From Bacteroidales bacterium (GTDB taxonomy: Bacteria; Bacteroidota; Bacteroidia; Bacteroidales; VadinHA17), in the NCBI GenBank assembly GCA_016715075.1, contig JADKBK010000004.1, positions 287,633-351,632 of the forward strand: DNA of 64,000 bases, in the 5' to 3' direction. The notes under the pieces were generated by a model. It searched no databases, was not told the origin of the DNA, and worked only from the letters and a program-made list of their open reading frames with translations. Shown here in pieces: positions 9,061 to 18,560 of the stretch. Positions within the stretch are counted from its first letter, which is position 1; each line of letters starts with the position of its first letter. Both the position numbers and the translations under genes were made by a program.

Positions 9061-11607
9061 ATGAAACTAATCGGAATATTCATTTTCGGGTTCTTAATAT
9101 TGAAAAGTACCCTGGCCCAGCAGCGAAAAATTTATCTTGCGCCTGATGATCATACAGATTATATGTGGTCGGCTGATGAGGCGGGCTACAGAAAGGCTTT
9201 TCTTGAAACTCTTGACTACTATATCAGGCTTAATGATTCTACGGCTGGAGAATCATACCCATATCAGAGTAAATGGAATTGTGACGGATCGTATTGGGTC
9301 TACGAATATCAGCACAACAGAAGCCTTCAACAATTTACTGAACTTATTGATCAGATCAGGAAAGGAAAGATCACAGTGCCGCTTAATTCACTTCCGGAGC
9401 TCTCAGGAATTGCCCCAACGGAAGCTATTATAAGGGATATGTACTATGCCGGGACGCTCGAGCGCAGATACGGCCTCGATCTTGATCTGGTTATTGAGAT
9501 GGAGGATCAGGTGCTCCCTCTGGGATTATCATCTTTATGGGCCGGTTCCGGGGCGAAATATTCCTGGCGAGGGGTTTGCGATTGTGCTACAAAGGTAAAA
9601 GGCCTTTATTCAAGGCCTAATGAGATATACTGGTATAAAGGACTGGATGATCAGAAAATCCTTATGAAATGGTACTCTCTTGTTGTTAATAATCTGCAGC
9701 TCGGAGGTTATGCCGAAGCCCGCGATCCAAATCGCTCAGTTCTGCTGTGCAAGGAACTGATGAACAGTCCGAAGTATCCATATCTTATTGCCGGCGCTTT
9801 TGGAAAGGGATGGGATGATGTAAAAACTACCACAGCAGAGTTTTTAGAAGTTGCAAAATCAGGCAGTGATAAAGATTATCAGGTGATTGTATCAAATGAG
9901 ACAGATTTTTTTAAGGATTTTGAACAGACATACGGATCAGTGCTGCCATCTGAATCTGTCTCCTACGGTAGCACTGAATGGGGTAACAGTCTGGCCTCAC
10001 TTGCTGCTGTATCATCAAAGGTAAAAAGGTCTGTTGAAAAACTGAGAACAGCTGAAGCCCTCTATACTATGGTCTCACTGAAAGACAAAAATTTCGCAAC
10101 CGGACTGAATGAAATCAGGGAAAGGGCATGGATTTCATGCGGGCTTTACTTTGACCATGACTGGACGGCTGACGGTACTGTGGTCACAAAAGATCAGAGA
10201 GCTGACTGGGCACGTAAAACTGCCGGACAGTTCGGCAGCTATGTCGATACACTGGTTGATATGTCACTCACCAGACTAGGGGAACTTTTAAGTAATCCTG
10301 ACAATGGCAAAGAGACATTCTTCGTATTTAATCCACTGGGTTGGAAAAGGACAGATTATTGTGATTATCAATACAATGGTCCATCAGAAATAAAGATAGT
10401 TGACCTGACCACTGCCAATGAGGTACCTTTTCAGTTTATCACCAGGAAAAACGTAAGGTATGTCAGGATACTTGCCACTGATCTGCCTTCACTTGGTTAT
10501 AAAATATATGGAATAAGAAAAAGAAGTGAACCCGGAATGTCCGTTTCTGCTGCAACTGTATACGGTGACATAATTGAAAATTCAAATTACCGGATCAAAC
10601 TGTCTTCACAGGGAGTTATTACAAGTCTTATAGATAAATCTGACAACAACCATGAATATATCAGATCTGTAAATGGTTTGTCAGCCAATGATCTGGGGTC
10701 TGCAGATAATAGTTCATTTTCTCCGCTTAGAGTTGAAAATGCCGGTCCGGTTTCAGTCACACTTTCAGCTGAGTCACTTAAGCCGCTTAAGCATATCTCT
10801 AAAATTACCCTGTTCGGATTTAATGACAGGATTGAAATAGAAAACTATATTGAACAGAATCCTGGCTCAGGGCCCGTTACTTACGCCTTCTCCTTTAATT
10901 TGGATAATCCGGAGATACATAATGAGGAAGCCGGAGCAATACTTAAAGCAAGACAAGTCTCCGATGGAGGCCACTATGCTGACAGCATCTGCAGACTCGA
11001 CTGGATTGCGATAAACCATTTTGCTGAAATGTCGGATGGAAACAGAGGGATGATCCTTTCAAACAGGGATGCCATACTGATGAAAACAGGCAACAGTACC
11101 GTCGCAAGACTTGACCCCCATACACCCCAGATTAAAGTTCTGGCAGCCGGACAGATAGATGCTCCTACTCTGGGATTTATTGATCAGGACGGTGATTCGT
11201 ATTTCGAGAACTTCTTTGCATTAAGATCCGATAAGAATGGATTCAATCCGGCTGGTGCAATGAAATTTTCAATGGAACACCAGAATCCCCTTGTTGCCGG
11301 AAGGATTAACGGGAGATCAGGGGCCTCAAAAAAAACTGTTTCAATGTTTGAAGTTTCGAACCCTGAGGTACTTGTGTGGGCACTGAAGCCTTCAGAAGAT
11401 GGAATAGACAGTGGAATTATCATGCGTGTATGGAATATGAGTGACGATGATGAAGATGTTGTTATCTCATCATATTCTGAGATTATCAGTTGCAGACTTA
11501 CATCACATATAGAAACAGATATTTCAGAGATTAAACCAGAATCCGGAGTACTTAAACTTAAAATCGGGCATAACCGCATACAGACTTACAGGATATTTAT
11601 TAAATAG
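9061..11607 (+). CDS. Divergent GH38-like glycoside hydrolase, secreted
   Basis: 848 residues with a signal peptide (residues 1-19, ending LAQ). The N-terminal catalytic-domain signature is HTDYMW (H31, D33), aligning with the HNDPGW zinc-binding motif of GH38 alpha-mannosidases. EMEDQVLPLG (D149) aligns with the nucleophile segment of that family. A WAGSGAKY segment follows as in GH38. The second half has the mannosidase-type middle and C-terminal beta domains (for example FFVFNPLGWKR and IENYIEQNPGSG). GH38 enzymes are retaining, zinc-dependent alpha-mannosidases. The altered motifs and the pectin-type context suggest a different sugar. It is transcribed away from the lyase gene across a 121-bp AT-rich spacer and followed 39 bp later by a GH140-like gene. 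Confidence 0.72.
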   Translation: MKLIGIFIFGFLILKSTLAQQRKIYLAPDDHTDYMWSADEAGYRKAFLETLDYYIRLNDSTAGESYPYQSKWNCDGSYWVYEYQHNRSLQQFTELIDQIRKGKITVPLNSLPELSGIAPTEAIIRDMYYAGTLERRYGLDLDLVIEMEDQVLPLGLSSLWAGSGAKYSWRGVCDCATKVKGLYSRPNEIYWYKGLDDQKILMKWYSLVVNNLQLGGYAEARDPNRSVLLCKELMNSPKYPYLIAGAFGKGWDDVKTTTAEFLEVAKSGSDKDYQVIVSNETDFFKDFEQTYGSVLPSESVSYGSTEWGNSLASLAAVSSKVKRSVEKLRTAEALYTMVSLKDKNFATGLNEIRERAWISCGLYFDHDWTADGTVVTKDQRADWARKTAGQFGSYVDTLVDMSLTRLGELLSNPDNGKETFFVFNPLGWKRTDYCDYQYNGPSEIKIVDLTTANEVPFQFITRKNVRYVRILATDLPSLGYKIYGIRKRSEPGMSVSAATVYGDIIENSNYRIKLSSQGVITSLIDKSDNNHEYIRSVNGLSANDLGSADNSSFSPLRVENAGPVSVTLSAESLKPLKHISKITLFGFNDRIEIENYIEQNPGSGPVTYAFSFNLDNPEIHNEEAGAILKARQVSDGGHYADSICRLDWIAINHFAEMSDGNRGMILSNRDAILMKTGNSTVARLDPHTPQIKVLAAGQIDAPTLGFIDQDGDSYFENFFALRSDKNGFNPAGAMKFSMEHQNPLVAGRINGRSGASKKTVSMFEVSNPEVLVWALKPSEDGIDSGIIMRVWNMSDDDEDVVISSYSEIISCRLTSHIETDISEIKPESGVLKLKIGHNRIQTYRIFIK

Positions 11608-11646
11608 TATTTTCTACCAGAGCTTACTCAAAATAATATATTGAAT

Positions 11647-13323
11647 ATGAAAAACAAATTCCTTCTTCTTTTGACACTACTTTCTCTCTTTTTAAGGGGA
11701 ATGAATGCTGAAACAATTCATCAGTGGGATGTCTATTCTATTTCGTTCAAATCAGGAAAAGTGTATGAAAATCCTTATAAAGATATACCTGTAAAAGACG
11801 GAAGCGATCTTTTGAAAGTTGTTTTCACAGGTACGAAAGGTGAAGCTTTGAATAAGCAAATTGCAGTTACAGGTTTCTGGGATGGAGGATCTGTTTGGCG
11901 GGTGAATTTTACACCACCGGCAACAGGTACATGGAGATACAAGTCAGTTTCATCCGACAAAAGGATGAATGGTAAAGAGGGGAGTCTGGAGGTGATATCA
12001 TGGAGTGAGGAGGAGAAAAATGCTAATCCTTCAAGGCGTGGTCTGATAAGGGTGAAAGAGGATGGGGATAATGCAGGTCATTATTTTGAATATTCCGACG
12101 GGGAGCCGGTTTTGTGGATCGGTGACACATGGTGGAACTGGACCGACCGGAGAATTTATCAGGAAAGTTTTATGAAGCTGGTTGATGACAGGTCCGCCAA
12201 AGGATTTAACATTGGTCAGCTTTTTGTTCCCGGAAACGGATGGGGCATTGAAAGCTCCATGCTTGATGAGACATATAGTATTCTTGATACAGAGCACGTG
12301 AGGAGGGTCGAGGAGATGATCAGGTATGCCAATTCAAAGGGAATTACCGTCTGGATACATGGCTGGTGGAGCAGGCCGGATCTGAAATCAACTGTTGGTG
12401 CGGAAAAGATAGAGCGGTGGTGGCGTTATCTCATTCACCGTTTTGGGGCATATAATGTCATCTGGGTACTGGCCGGTGAATATAATATGAATAATTACGG
12501 AGGATTCAGTCTTGACTTCTGGAAAGAGCTGGGAACAATGGTCAAAAAGGAAGATCCCTATGAACGGATTGTCAGTCTCCACCCAACGCCTCCTTTCTGG
12601 GATGGCGGGGCAGAGGCTCCTCAATGGGCGACAGGAGTTGTTTTGCATAATGAAAAGTGGCTCGATTATAACCAGAGTCAGGTTGGGCATGGCAGATTTG
12701 CAAATGAGATGATCCCGCAGGTTATATCTGAGGAATATAACCGCAAACCGGCCAAACCGATTCTGATTACTGAACCATGGTACGAATTTATTGAGGGTAA
12801 TCCTACAGGAAAAGATATCAGGTATGCCGCATGGTCGGCTGTTTTATCCGGAGCCGCAGGACATACTTACGGAGGTGGTCATGTATGGCTTGCCAGTGTA
12901 CCTGAATCTCCTGCCGGTGAAGGCGACTGGCCTATTGAGAAGGGATTCAATCGTACAACATATGATTATGAAGGTGCTGTATCTATGAAGTATCTTGCCT
13001 CATTTTTCAGGAATGTCAAATGGTGGAATATGCATCCCCATCCTGAACTGGTGGTTGAATACCCACAGCCTTTTTGTCTTGCACGACCTGGCGAGGAATA
13101 TGTTGTATACCTTAGATACGGTGGAGTAGCTAAGATAAAGATGGACGTATCAGCAGCAACTGGCAGGTATTCTTGTCAGTGGTACAATCCGGCTCTGGGT
13201 AACCTGTCTGAATCCAAAATAATGCAGGGATCAGCTTTTATGGAATTTCATTGCCCCGAGACTTTTCCGGCCTCCCCGGATTACAGCGATTGGGTGCTGT
13301 ATCTCAGGAAGGTCAAGGACTGA
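11647..13323 (+). CDS. DUF5060-DUF4038 glycoside hydrolase (GH140-like)
   Basis: 558 residues from ATG 11647; a TTG two codons earlier is in frame, but ATG followed by a Lys-rich signal peptide (ending MNA) is the better start. Residues ~25-110 form the DUF5060 beta-sandwich (VYENPYKDIPV to GSVWRVNFTPPATGTW). Residues ~130-460 form the DUF4038 TIM barrel, with LWIGDTWWNW, GFNIGQLF, VWIHGWW, AGEYNMNN and LITEPWYEF; the Glu of AGEYN and a Glu near TEPWYE are candidate catalytic residues. A C-terminal beta-domain closes the protein. The family includes endo-apiosidases that cut apiose side chains of rhamnogalacturonan-II, and related enzymes of other specificity. The upstream gene is a GH38-like hydrolase; the downstream gene is convergent. 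Confidence 0.82.
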   Translation: MKNKFLLLLTLLSLFLRGMNAETIHQWDVYSISFKSGKVYENPYKDIPVKDGSDLLKVVFTGTKGEALNKQIAVTGFWDGGSVWRVNFTPPATGTWRYKSVSSDKRMNGKEGSLEVISWSEEEKNANPSRRGLIRVKEDGDNAGHYFEYSDGEPVLWIGDTWWNWTDRRIYQESFMKLVDDRSAKGFNIGQLFVPGNGWGIESSMLDETYSILDTEHVRRVEEMIRYANSKGITVWIHGWWSRPDLKSTVGAEKIERWWRYLIHRFGAYNVIWVLAGEYNMNNYGGFSLDFWKELGTMVKKEDPYERIVSLHPTPPFWDGGAEAPQWATGVVLHNEKWLDYNQSQVGHGRFANEMIPQVISEEYNRKPAKPILITEPWYEFIEGNPTGKDIRYAAWSAVLSGAAGHTYGGGHVWLASVPESPAGEGDWPIEKGFNRTTYDYEGAVSMKYLASFFRNVKWWNMHPHPELVVEYPQPFCLARPGEEYVVYLRYGGVAKIKMDVSAATGRYSCQWYNPALGNLSESKIMQGSAFMEFHCPETFPASPDYSDWVLYLRKVKD

Positions 13324-13339
13324 TTTAATATAGCAGCAA

Positions 13340-14377
13340 TTAATCGAAATCTATCATAGCTTTCATTACCCCATCCTCATAGGCTGCGACCAGATCAAAT
13401 GCCTCTTTGGTTTTTGAGAAGCGGAACCTGTGAGTAGCCATATTTGATATGTCTATCTTTCCGTTTTCCATGAGTTCGAGGGCCGTTTCCACACAATCAA
13501 CCTGGCGGCGTATAAACTGAAGTGATATCTCTTTTCTCCTTGTCAGCTCAACATTCATTGACCACCGGTCAAACTCAGGTATACCCACAACAACAAGTTT
13601 CCCGCCTGGCTTCAGAACATCTATAGCCTGGTCAAGTGCTTCCTGCTGTCCGCAGCATTCAAAAACCACGTCCAGTCCGAGAGGATGATGTTGTTTTAAC
13701 ATTGCTGTAAAATCTTCTTCGAGTGGATTATAAAGGGAAGTTGCACCCTCCTTTAATGCCATAGCCAGTCTTGACTGAATCTTATCTGTTACGGTAAATG
13801 ATCCGGCACCTTCCGCTTTTGCTGCCAGCATCACACTCATACCTATTGGGCCATATCCCAGAATACCAATATCGAGATCTTTTACGTTCCCTGATTTTTT
13901 AACTGCATAAACTCCGATGGCAAGAGGTTCGGAGATAGCTCCATGGTCAGGAGTAAGTCTTCCTTTCAGGGGAAAACAGCTCTCCTCCGGCATGACAATA
14001 TATTCTGAGAGGCATCCCTCTGCCTGTCCCGGACATCCAAGGAATCTGAGCTTACGGCAGGTATGGTGCCTTCCTGCAAGACACTGATCGCAGACCCAGC
14101 AAGGCATTGCCGGTTCGATAGCGATGTTATCGCCCTTTTTAACCCTTTTTACCTCACTGCCGGTTTCAACAACTATGCCGGCACCTTCATGACCTACTGC
14201 AAATGGGTATTCAACCACCTGCGAGCCGATCTGGCCCTGTGTATAGTAGTGAATATCAGATCCGCAGATTCCGACAACAGTCATTTTTATCCTGACATCA
14301 TTTGGATTTACAATTACAGGTTCAGGTATATCCATCATCTCCATCTTCCTGATCCCTGTGAGCATCATTGCTTTCAT
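13340..14377 (-). CDS. Zinc-dependent polyol/sugar-acid dehydrogenase (MDR superfamily)
   Basis: 345 residues. Catalytic zinc ligands are visible as C38 (ICGSDIHYY) and H63-E64 (GHEGAG). The structural zinc lobe has cysteines 93, 96, 99 and 107 (CWVCDQCLAGRHHTC). The nucleotide-binding glycine motif GYGPIGMS follows around residue 170. This is the sorbitol/xylitol/galactitol dehydrogenase branch of the medium-chain dehydrogenases, which oxidises a secondary alcohol of polyols, sugar acids or threonine with NAD(P). The neighbours (PfkB kinase, isochorismatase-like hydrolase, SorE-like reductase) point to a carbohydrate substrate, but which one is unknown. It is convergent with the GH140-like gene (16-bp gap) and divergent from the hydrolase at 14696. 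Confidence 0.86.
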   Translation of the reverse strand: MKAMMLTGIRKMEMMDIPEPVIVNPNDVRIKMTVVGICGSDIHYYTQGQIGSQVVEYPFAVGHEGAGIVVETGSEVKRVKKGDNIAIEPAMPCWVCDQCLAGRHHTCRKLRFLGCPGQAEGCLSEYIVMPEESCFPLKGRLTPDHGAISEPLAIGVYAVKKSGNVKDLDIGILGYGPIGMSVMLAAKAEGAGSFTVTDKIQSRLAMALKEGATSLYNPLEEDFTAMLKQHHPLGLDVVFECCGQQEALDQAIDVLKPGGKLVVVGIPEFDRWSMNVELTRRKEISLQFIRRQVDCVETALELMENGKIDISNMATHRFRFSKTKEAFDLVAAYEDGVMKAMIDFD

Positions 14378-14695
14378 AATTCTAAAATTTTAGTGTCATT
14401 TCTTTTCCTGAATATTCGAAAGTCTTATCCGCATTAAAAGTAGATTGTTCTGTAAAAGCCCTGTTCTCGTCGATCAGCAAAACTTTTATTTTTTTTGATT
14501 TTTGAGAGCATGGGAAATCACCGGTCTGAATCCTGGTTGTTAATCTGCTAAATTAAAAACTTATTCCATCTTCAAAACTATTGGTACTGATTAATTACAT
14601 TTTGCTAAATTCACCAAATATTATATCTGTTCCGGGAAATTATTAAATTTATTTATTCAGATCACCGAAGGAGATTCTATAAAGAGAGTTGTGAT
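14378..14695. other. Divergent intergenic region, AT-rich, no gene
   Basis: 318 bp between divergent genes. AT-rich, with a near-match to the Bacteroidota -7 element (TACATTTTG, one base too long) around 14594-14602. It must hold promoters for both flanking genes, but none matches the consensus well enough to call. I see no small ORF, hairpin or repeat. Confidence 0.5.
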
Positions 14696-15238
14696 ATGAG
14701 GATATTAAAAGAAAAAAGTACAGCAGTTATTGTCGATATTCAGGAAAGACTTTTGCCACATATACATGAAGGCGACATATTAATGAGGAATTGTCTTAAA
14801 CTTATTGAAGGTTTAAAGATTCTCTCCGTTCCGATAATAATCACCCAGCAGTATACCCGCGGACTAGGGCCGACAGTTGCTTCTATAAGCGGAATGTTCC
14901 CTGATTTTAAGTATATAGAGAAGATAGCCTTCAGCTGTTGCGGAGAACCGGCATTTGAGGAGGAGATTTCTCACCCTGACAGGGAATTTATTATCCTTTG
15001 CGGCATCGAATCGCATGTCTGTCTCCTTCAGACATGTATTGATCTTTTGGAGGAAGGCAGAAAACCGGTTATTGTGGAAGATTGTGTCTCTTCAAGAAAA
15101 CCTGAAGATAAAAGGGTGGCTATTGAACGGATGCGACAGGAGGGTGCAAGGATTACTACAATGGAGAGTCTCCTTTTTGAACTGACGTGTGTGGCAGGCA
15201 ATGAAACTTTTAAACGTATCTCGGGTATTGTAAAATAA
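14696..15238 (+). CDS. Isochorismatase-fold cysteine hydrolase (YcaC-like)
   Basis: 180 residues. The Asp-Lys-Cys catalytic triad of the isochorismatase/nicotinamidase family is complete: D14 in VIVDIQE, K76 in YIEKIAF, and C109 in GIESHVCLLQ. Cis-peptide region and core strands are of normal length. Family members hydrolyse amides or ethers of small molecules; YcaC-like members are often of unknown substrate. Next to a PfkB kinase (101 bp downstream) and sugar dehydrogenases it may act on a catabolic intermediate, but nothing in the sequence fixes this. No signal peptide; cytoplasmic. Confidence 0.85.
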   Translation: MRILKEKSTAVIVDIQERLLPHIHEGDILMRNCLKLIEGLKILSVPIIITQQYTRGLGPTVASISGMFPDFKYIEKIAFSCCGEPAFEEEISHPDREFIILCGIESHVCLLQTCIDLLEEGRKPVIVEDCVSSRKPEDKRVAIERMRQEGARITTMESLLFELTCVAGNETFKRISGIVK

Positions 15239-15338
15239 CTGGAAATTGATATTTGACGGATTGATACCAAATGTTCCCTTCTCTGGAGGAGCCAGGGTAG
15301 ATTTTAGAACCAGAATAACAGTAAAACAGTGTTGATTT

Positions 15339-16265
15339 ATGAGAAAAATTTATGGAATCGGTGAAACTGTTCTTGACATTATTTTTAAAGACGGACAACC
15401 GCAGGCGGCCAAGGCAGGAGGTTCAGTTCTGAATAGCATGGTCTCAATGGGGCGAATGGAATTGCCCGCATCATTTATAAGCGAGTATGGAGCCGATGAT
15501 GTAGGAAAGCTCATCGATGATTTTCTGAGGAAGAATGGAGTGGATACATCGTTCGTGCACCGGTTTATTCAGGGAAGCACAGCACTGGCACTTGCATTCC
15601 TCGATGAAAAGAATGATGCTCATTACACTTTTTATAAGGATTATCCCGGTAAAAGACTGGATATTGAATTTCCGGAGATCGGTGCTGAGGATATTATCCA
15701 GTGCGGATCCTTCTACGCCATCTGGCCTGAGATAAGGGAGAAGTTCAAAAAGTTCATCAGCGGAGCATATAACAACGGTGCGTTGGTCCTCTATGATCCA
15801 AATTTCCGGAAAAGTCATGTGTCTGAACTTGGTGATCACAAACCGCTGATAATTGAAAATATGAAGTTTGCAAGTCTGGTAAGGGGATCTGATGAGGATT
15901 TCAGGAATATCTTCAGTGTCAATACACCGGATGAAGCCTGGGAAGAGCTACGGAATTATTGCAGCTGCCTTGTATACACTGCCAGTGCAGAAGGTGTTTT
16001 TGTAAGGACCACTGGCTTTTCAGGAGTATTCCCGGTACAAAGAATCCTGCCTGTGAGTACTATTGGCGCCGGGGATAATTTCAATGCAGGGATTATAACT
16101 TCAATTCACCATCAGAATATTCTCAGGGAGCAACTTCCGGAATTAACAGGTGCGCAATGGTCAGATGTTATTAAGACAGCTGTTGCATTTGCTACACATG
16201 TCTGCTTGAGCTATGAGAACTATATTTCACCTGAATTTGCAGATGATATGAAAAGCAAAATCTGA
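15339..16265 (+). CDS. PfkB-family carbohydrate kinase
   Basis: 308 residues of the ribokinase/PfkB superfamily. N-terminal signature AKAGGSVLNSMVSMGRM (residues ~27-43) and C-terminal signature TIGAGDNFNAG (D246 is the catalytic base of the anion hole) are both intact. It would phosphorylate a sugar or keto-sugar acid with ATP. Length and pattern are close to fructokinase and 2-keto-3-deoxygluconate kinase, but specificity is not readable. It lies between the isochorismatase-like gene and a secreted CBM gene on the same strand. A kinase that makes a phosphorylated ketose would supply the class II aldolases encoded at 18.7-23.3 kb; that link is inference. Start ATG follows a weak AT-rich leader without a Shine-Dalgarno sequence. 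Confidence 0.87.
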   Translation: MRKIYGIGETVLDIIFKDGQPQAAKAGGSVLNSMVSMGRMELPASFISEYGADDVGKLIDDFLRKNGVDTSFVHRFIQGSTALALAFLDEKNDAHYTFYKDYPGKRLDIEFPEIGAEDIIQCGSFYAIWPEIREKFKKFISGAYNNGALVLYDPNFRKSHVSELGDHKPLIIENMKFASLVRGSDEDFRNIFSVNTPDEAWEELRNYCSCLVYTASAEGVFVRTTGFSGVFPVQRILPVSTIGAGDNFNAGIITSIHHQNILREQLPELTGAQWSDVIKTAVAFATHVCLSYENYISPEFADDMKSKI

Positions 16266-16369
16266 ATACGAAAACACCTCAAACCAAAGGAATTATTCCA
16301 TAAAGAGCAGGTGTGTTATTTCTTCAGTTAGCGTTTACATTTTCTCTACCTTAATTAAATATTATTTAT

Positions 16370-17062
16370 ATGAATCTTATGAAAAACTCTCTCAGACATG
16401 TATTGTCAATACTTATTTTTCTGACCGCAATTACGGTTACAAGTTCCCAGGTTCCGGAAGGGTATAAAGGCAAACCCTTTAAAGATAAGTATTATACCGG
16501 AGGACCACAGGTGATCCCCGGGCGCGTTGAACTGGCATATTATGATCTGGGAGGTGAAGGTGTCGGTTATCATGATACTACTCCTGCGAATGAGGGCTCG
16601 GTACTGAATCATACTGCGGGACACTGGAGACCTGGGATTCCTGAGTATATCGTGTTCTTCAGGGAGAATGAGGGTGTTGATATTTCCTATACCAAGGATT
16701 GGGCAGATTTCAATCATCCTAACAAGGTGGATCCAAAGGTTAACCAATTGTATATTGGCTGGCAATCTGACGGTGAATGGACAAATTATACGGTTAATGT
16801 TATGAAACCCGGACGATACAGAATAATTACAGTTTACGGATATCAGGATAATAAATCGGAATTATGGATCAACGGGAATAAGGCAGTAAGCCTGGTACTT
16901 CCTGAGAATACGGGAGACTGGCATAAATGGACCCAGGCAACGGTAGGGGAGATCACTTTTTCAAATGCCGGACCAAATCTGCTTACACTGAAATACAATA
17001 AGGGATCAAACCTCGCATATCTCGATTTTTTATTGCTGGAGGAAATTCCCTTGACAAAATAG
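16370..17062 (+). CDS. Secreted carbohydrate-binding protein (CBM6/CBM35-like)
   Basis: 230 residues with a signal peptide (about residues 1-25). After a short linker the whole mature protein is one beta-jelly-roll of the CBM6/35 type. Hallmarks are PGRVELAYYDLGGEGVGYHD (the calcium/edge-strand motif), EGVDISYT, and GEWTNYTVNVMKPGRYRI, followed by WHKWTQATVGEITF and the closing YLDFLLL strand. No catalytic module is attached, so it likely binds glycan at the cell surface or in the periplasm. The ATG at 16370 is used; a second in-frame ATG three codons later would also keep the signal peptide. It ends in a spacer carrying the dispersed CTCTGTG repeat. Confidence 0.82.
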   Translation: MNLMKNSLRHVLSILIFLTAITVTSSQVPEGYKGKPFKDKYYTGGPQVIPGRVELAYYDLGGEGVGYHDTTPANEGSVLNHTAGHWRPGIPEYIVFFRENEGVDISYTKDWADFNHPNKVDPKVNQLYIGWQSDGEWTNYTVNVMKPGRYRIITVYGYQDNKSELWINGNKAVSLVLPENTGDWHKWTQATVGEITFSNAGPNLLTLKYNKGSNLAYLDFLLLEEIPLTK

Positions 17063-17089
17063 CCAGAAGTGCAGTTTTATACTTTATTA

Positions 17090-17183
17090 CTCTCTGTGCA
17101 ACTCTGTGATCCCGATAACTATCGGGACTCTGTGATCTCTGTGTCAGTTTTTAGTTATTTTTATTACACAGAGAACACAGAGG
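17090..17183. repeat. Dispersed CTCTGTG/CACAGAG-type intergenic repeat
   Basis: Spacer between convergent genes. It holds several copies of CTCTGTG(A/T) on the plus strand and the inverse ACACAGAGAACACAGAGG at its end, so the element as a whole can fold back. Similar copies occur at 26.8, 34.6, 39.35 and 46.7 kb in this window. Function unknown; possible bidirectional termination or a REP-like element. Confidence 0.7.
17111..17126. repeat. Perfect palindrome CCCGATAACTATCGGG
   Basis: Seven-base arms CCCGATA / TATCGGG around AC; as RNA a six-base stem with a four-base loop. It is flanked directly on both sides by the 10-base repeat ACTCTGTGAT, so it looks inserted in, or part of, the surrounding repeat element. 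Confidence 0.8.
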
Positions 17184-17234
17184 CCTTACTGCCCGGTTAA
17201 TATGTTTATACGAGAGCCACAGAGTAAAAGGAGA

Positions 17235-18497
17235 TCAGATTGGTTTGGCGTTGGCAAGCAGATATTTCTCTGCATCCAGTGACCAGATGTAATCGTTATT
17301 TTTCACGATAGAATGAAGACCGGCCAGCATTTTATCTTTTTCCCCGAGCTGCCCGAGTTTGTCTAGTGATACAAGAGGCATGGAGATGTTTGTATAGATA
17401 AGTTTTTTGCCTCCCGGAATTGAGGGAAGGTTAAGTGTCGTATCCACAACTGCATCCAGTCCCCCGACATGAGTGATCATAACCGCAGGATTGATCTTAC
17501 CGGCGCTCATGAGTTGCAGTGATTCCCTCATATCATCTGTATTACCCCCTGAGGTTCCGACAATATGTGTAAACGCATAATGAACATTATAGAAATTGAA
17601 TTCAGCTTTAAATTCCGGATTGGTAGGACCGGCAAAGAAATTGAGGCATCCGTCGAATCCAAGAATTGCATCTCCCTGTTCAATTACAGATTTAACAGGT
17701 GCAAAAATGAATACGTCATCAAAGCCGGTTCCTCCTGTTAGTTCGCGCAGATGTCTGACAGGATCTCCTACTTTGGATGTGTTAACATAAATAAGTTTGA
17801 TGCCCTCTTCTTTTGCATGTTCCGGTGAGAAAAGGCATGATGCTCTTGCCAGACGATTATCGTCAATATCTGTAACAACTATCAATCCGGGTTTACGTTC
17901 CTGATGCAGGGCATAATCAATGGCTCCAAGCCCCATGGGACCAACACCGGCCAGAATAGCCATTTTCCCGCCTTTGCTTATTCCCATGTCATGTACATAG
18001 GTGCCCGGTGGAATATGGTAACTCGCATGAAAAGCCCCGATGATGCAAGACATTGGCTCCGAAAGAGATGCAGGGAAAAAGGCTTCGCCATCATATGCCA
18101 GGAGGCAATCGGCCTCCATTACAATCGAAGGGATGATCACATGAGTGGCATCTCCTCCGATATACCTGAATGAATAACCGGGAGCATTGAGTGAACCAGT
18201 TTGATTCATTGCGGGCTGAATCGAAAACTTCTGTCCGGGTTTGAATTTGCTCTGCCATTTCTTACCGACTTCAAGAATTACTCCTGCAAATTCGTGACCT
18301 ATAATTGTCGGGTTTATATTAATATCGTCAGGGACACGCTTGTGATCAGCTCCCTGAAGTGCAGCTTTATGGGATGACATACAGATGCTGTCGGAAATCA
18401 CATGTGCCAGGATCTCATCATCTTTCAATTCCGGAAGTTCAAACTCATCAAGTCTGAGATCCTTTTTTCCGTATATTCTTACTGCTTTTGTTTTCAT
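17235..18497 (-). CDS. SorE-like (sorbose-1-phosphate reductase type) MDR dehydrogenase
   Basis: 420 residues. Zinc-type medium-chain dehydrogenase with catalytic-site candidates C39 and H68-E69 (IIGHEFAG) and a Rossmann motif GVGPMGLGA, but without the four-cysteine structural zinc lobe. That combination, the length, and the SISKGGKMAILAGVGPMG region resemble L-sorbose-1-phosphate reductase, which interconverts ketose- and alditol-phosphates. It is the last gene of the minus-strand catabolic series; a 248-bp spacer with a polypyrimidine repeat separates it from the aldolase-SDR fusion. Substrate not established; any sugar phosphate or polyol is possible. Confidence 0.75.
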   Translation of the reverse strand: MKTKAVRIYGKKDLRLDEFELPELKDDEILAHVISDSICMSSHKAALQGADHKRVPDDININPTIIGHEFAGVILEVGKKWQSKFKPGQKFSIQPAMNQTGSLNAPGYSFRYIGGDATHVIIPSIVMEADCLLAYDGEAFFPASLSEPMSCIIGAFHASYHIPPGTYVHDMGISKGGKMAILAGVGPMGLGAIDYALHQERKPGLIVVTDIDDNRLARASCLFSPEHAKEEGIKLIYVNTSKVGDPVRHLRELTGGTGFDDVFIFAPVKSVIEQGDAILGFDGCLNFFAGPTNPEFKAEFNFYNVHYAFTHIVGTSGGNTDDMRESLQLMSAGKINPAVMITHVGGLDAVVDTTLNLPSIPGGKKLIYTNISMPLVSLDKLGQLGEKDKMLAGLHSIVKNNDYIWSLDAEKYLLANAKPI

Positions 18498-18560
18498 ATC
18501 TTCTTAAGTTATTTTTTAACACAAACTCATGGAGTTTTCACAGAGTTAAAAGGTTTACTT

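Noticed and set aside
17235..18497. Ordinary zinc alcohol dehydrogenase
   Set aside because: Lacks the structural four-cysteine lobe present in the 13.3 kb gene; the SorE-like branch fits better.
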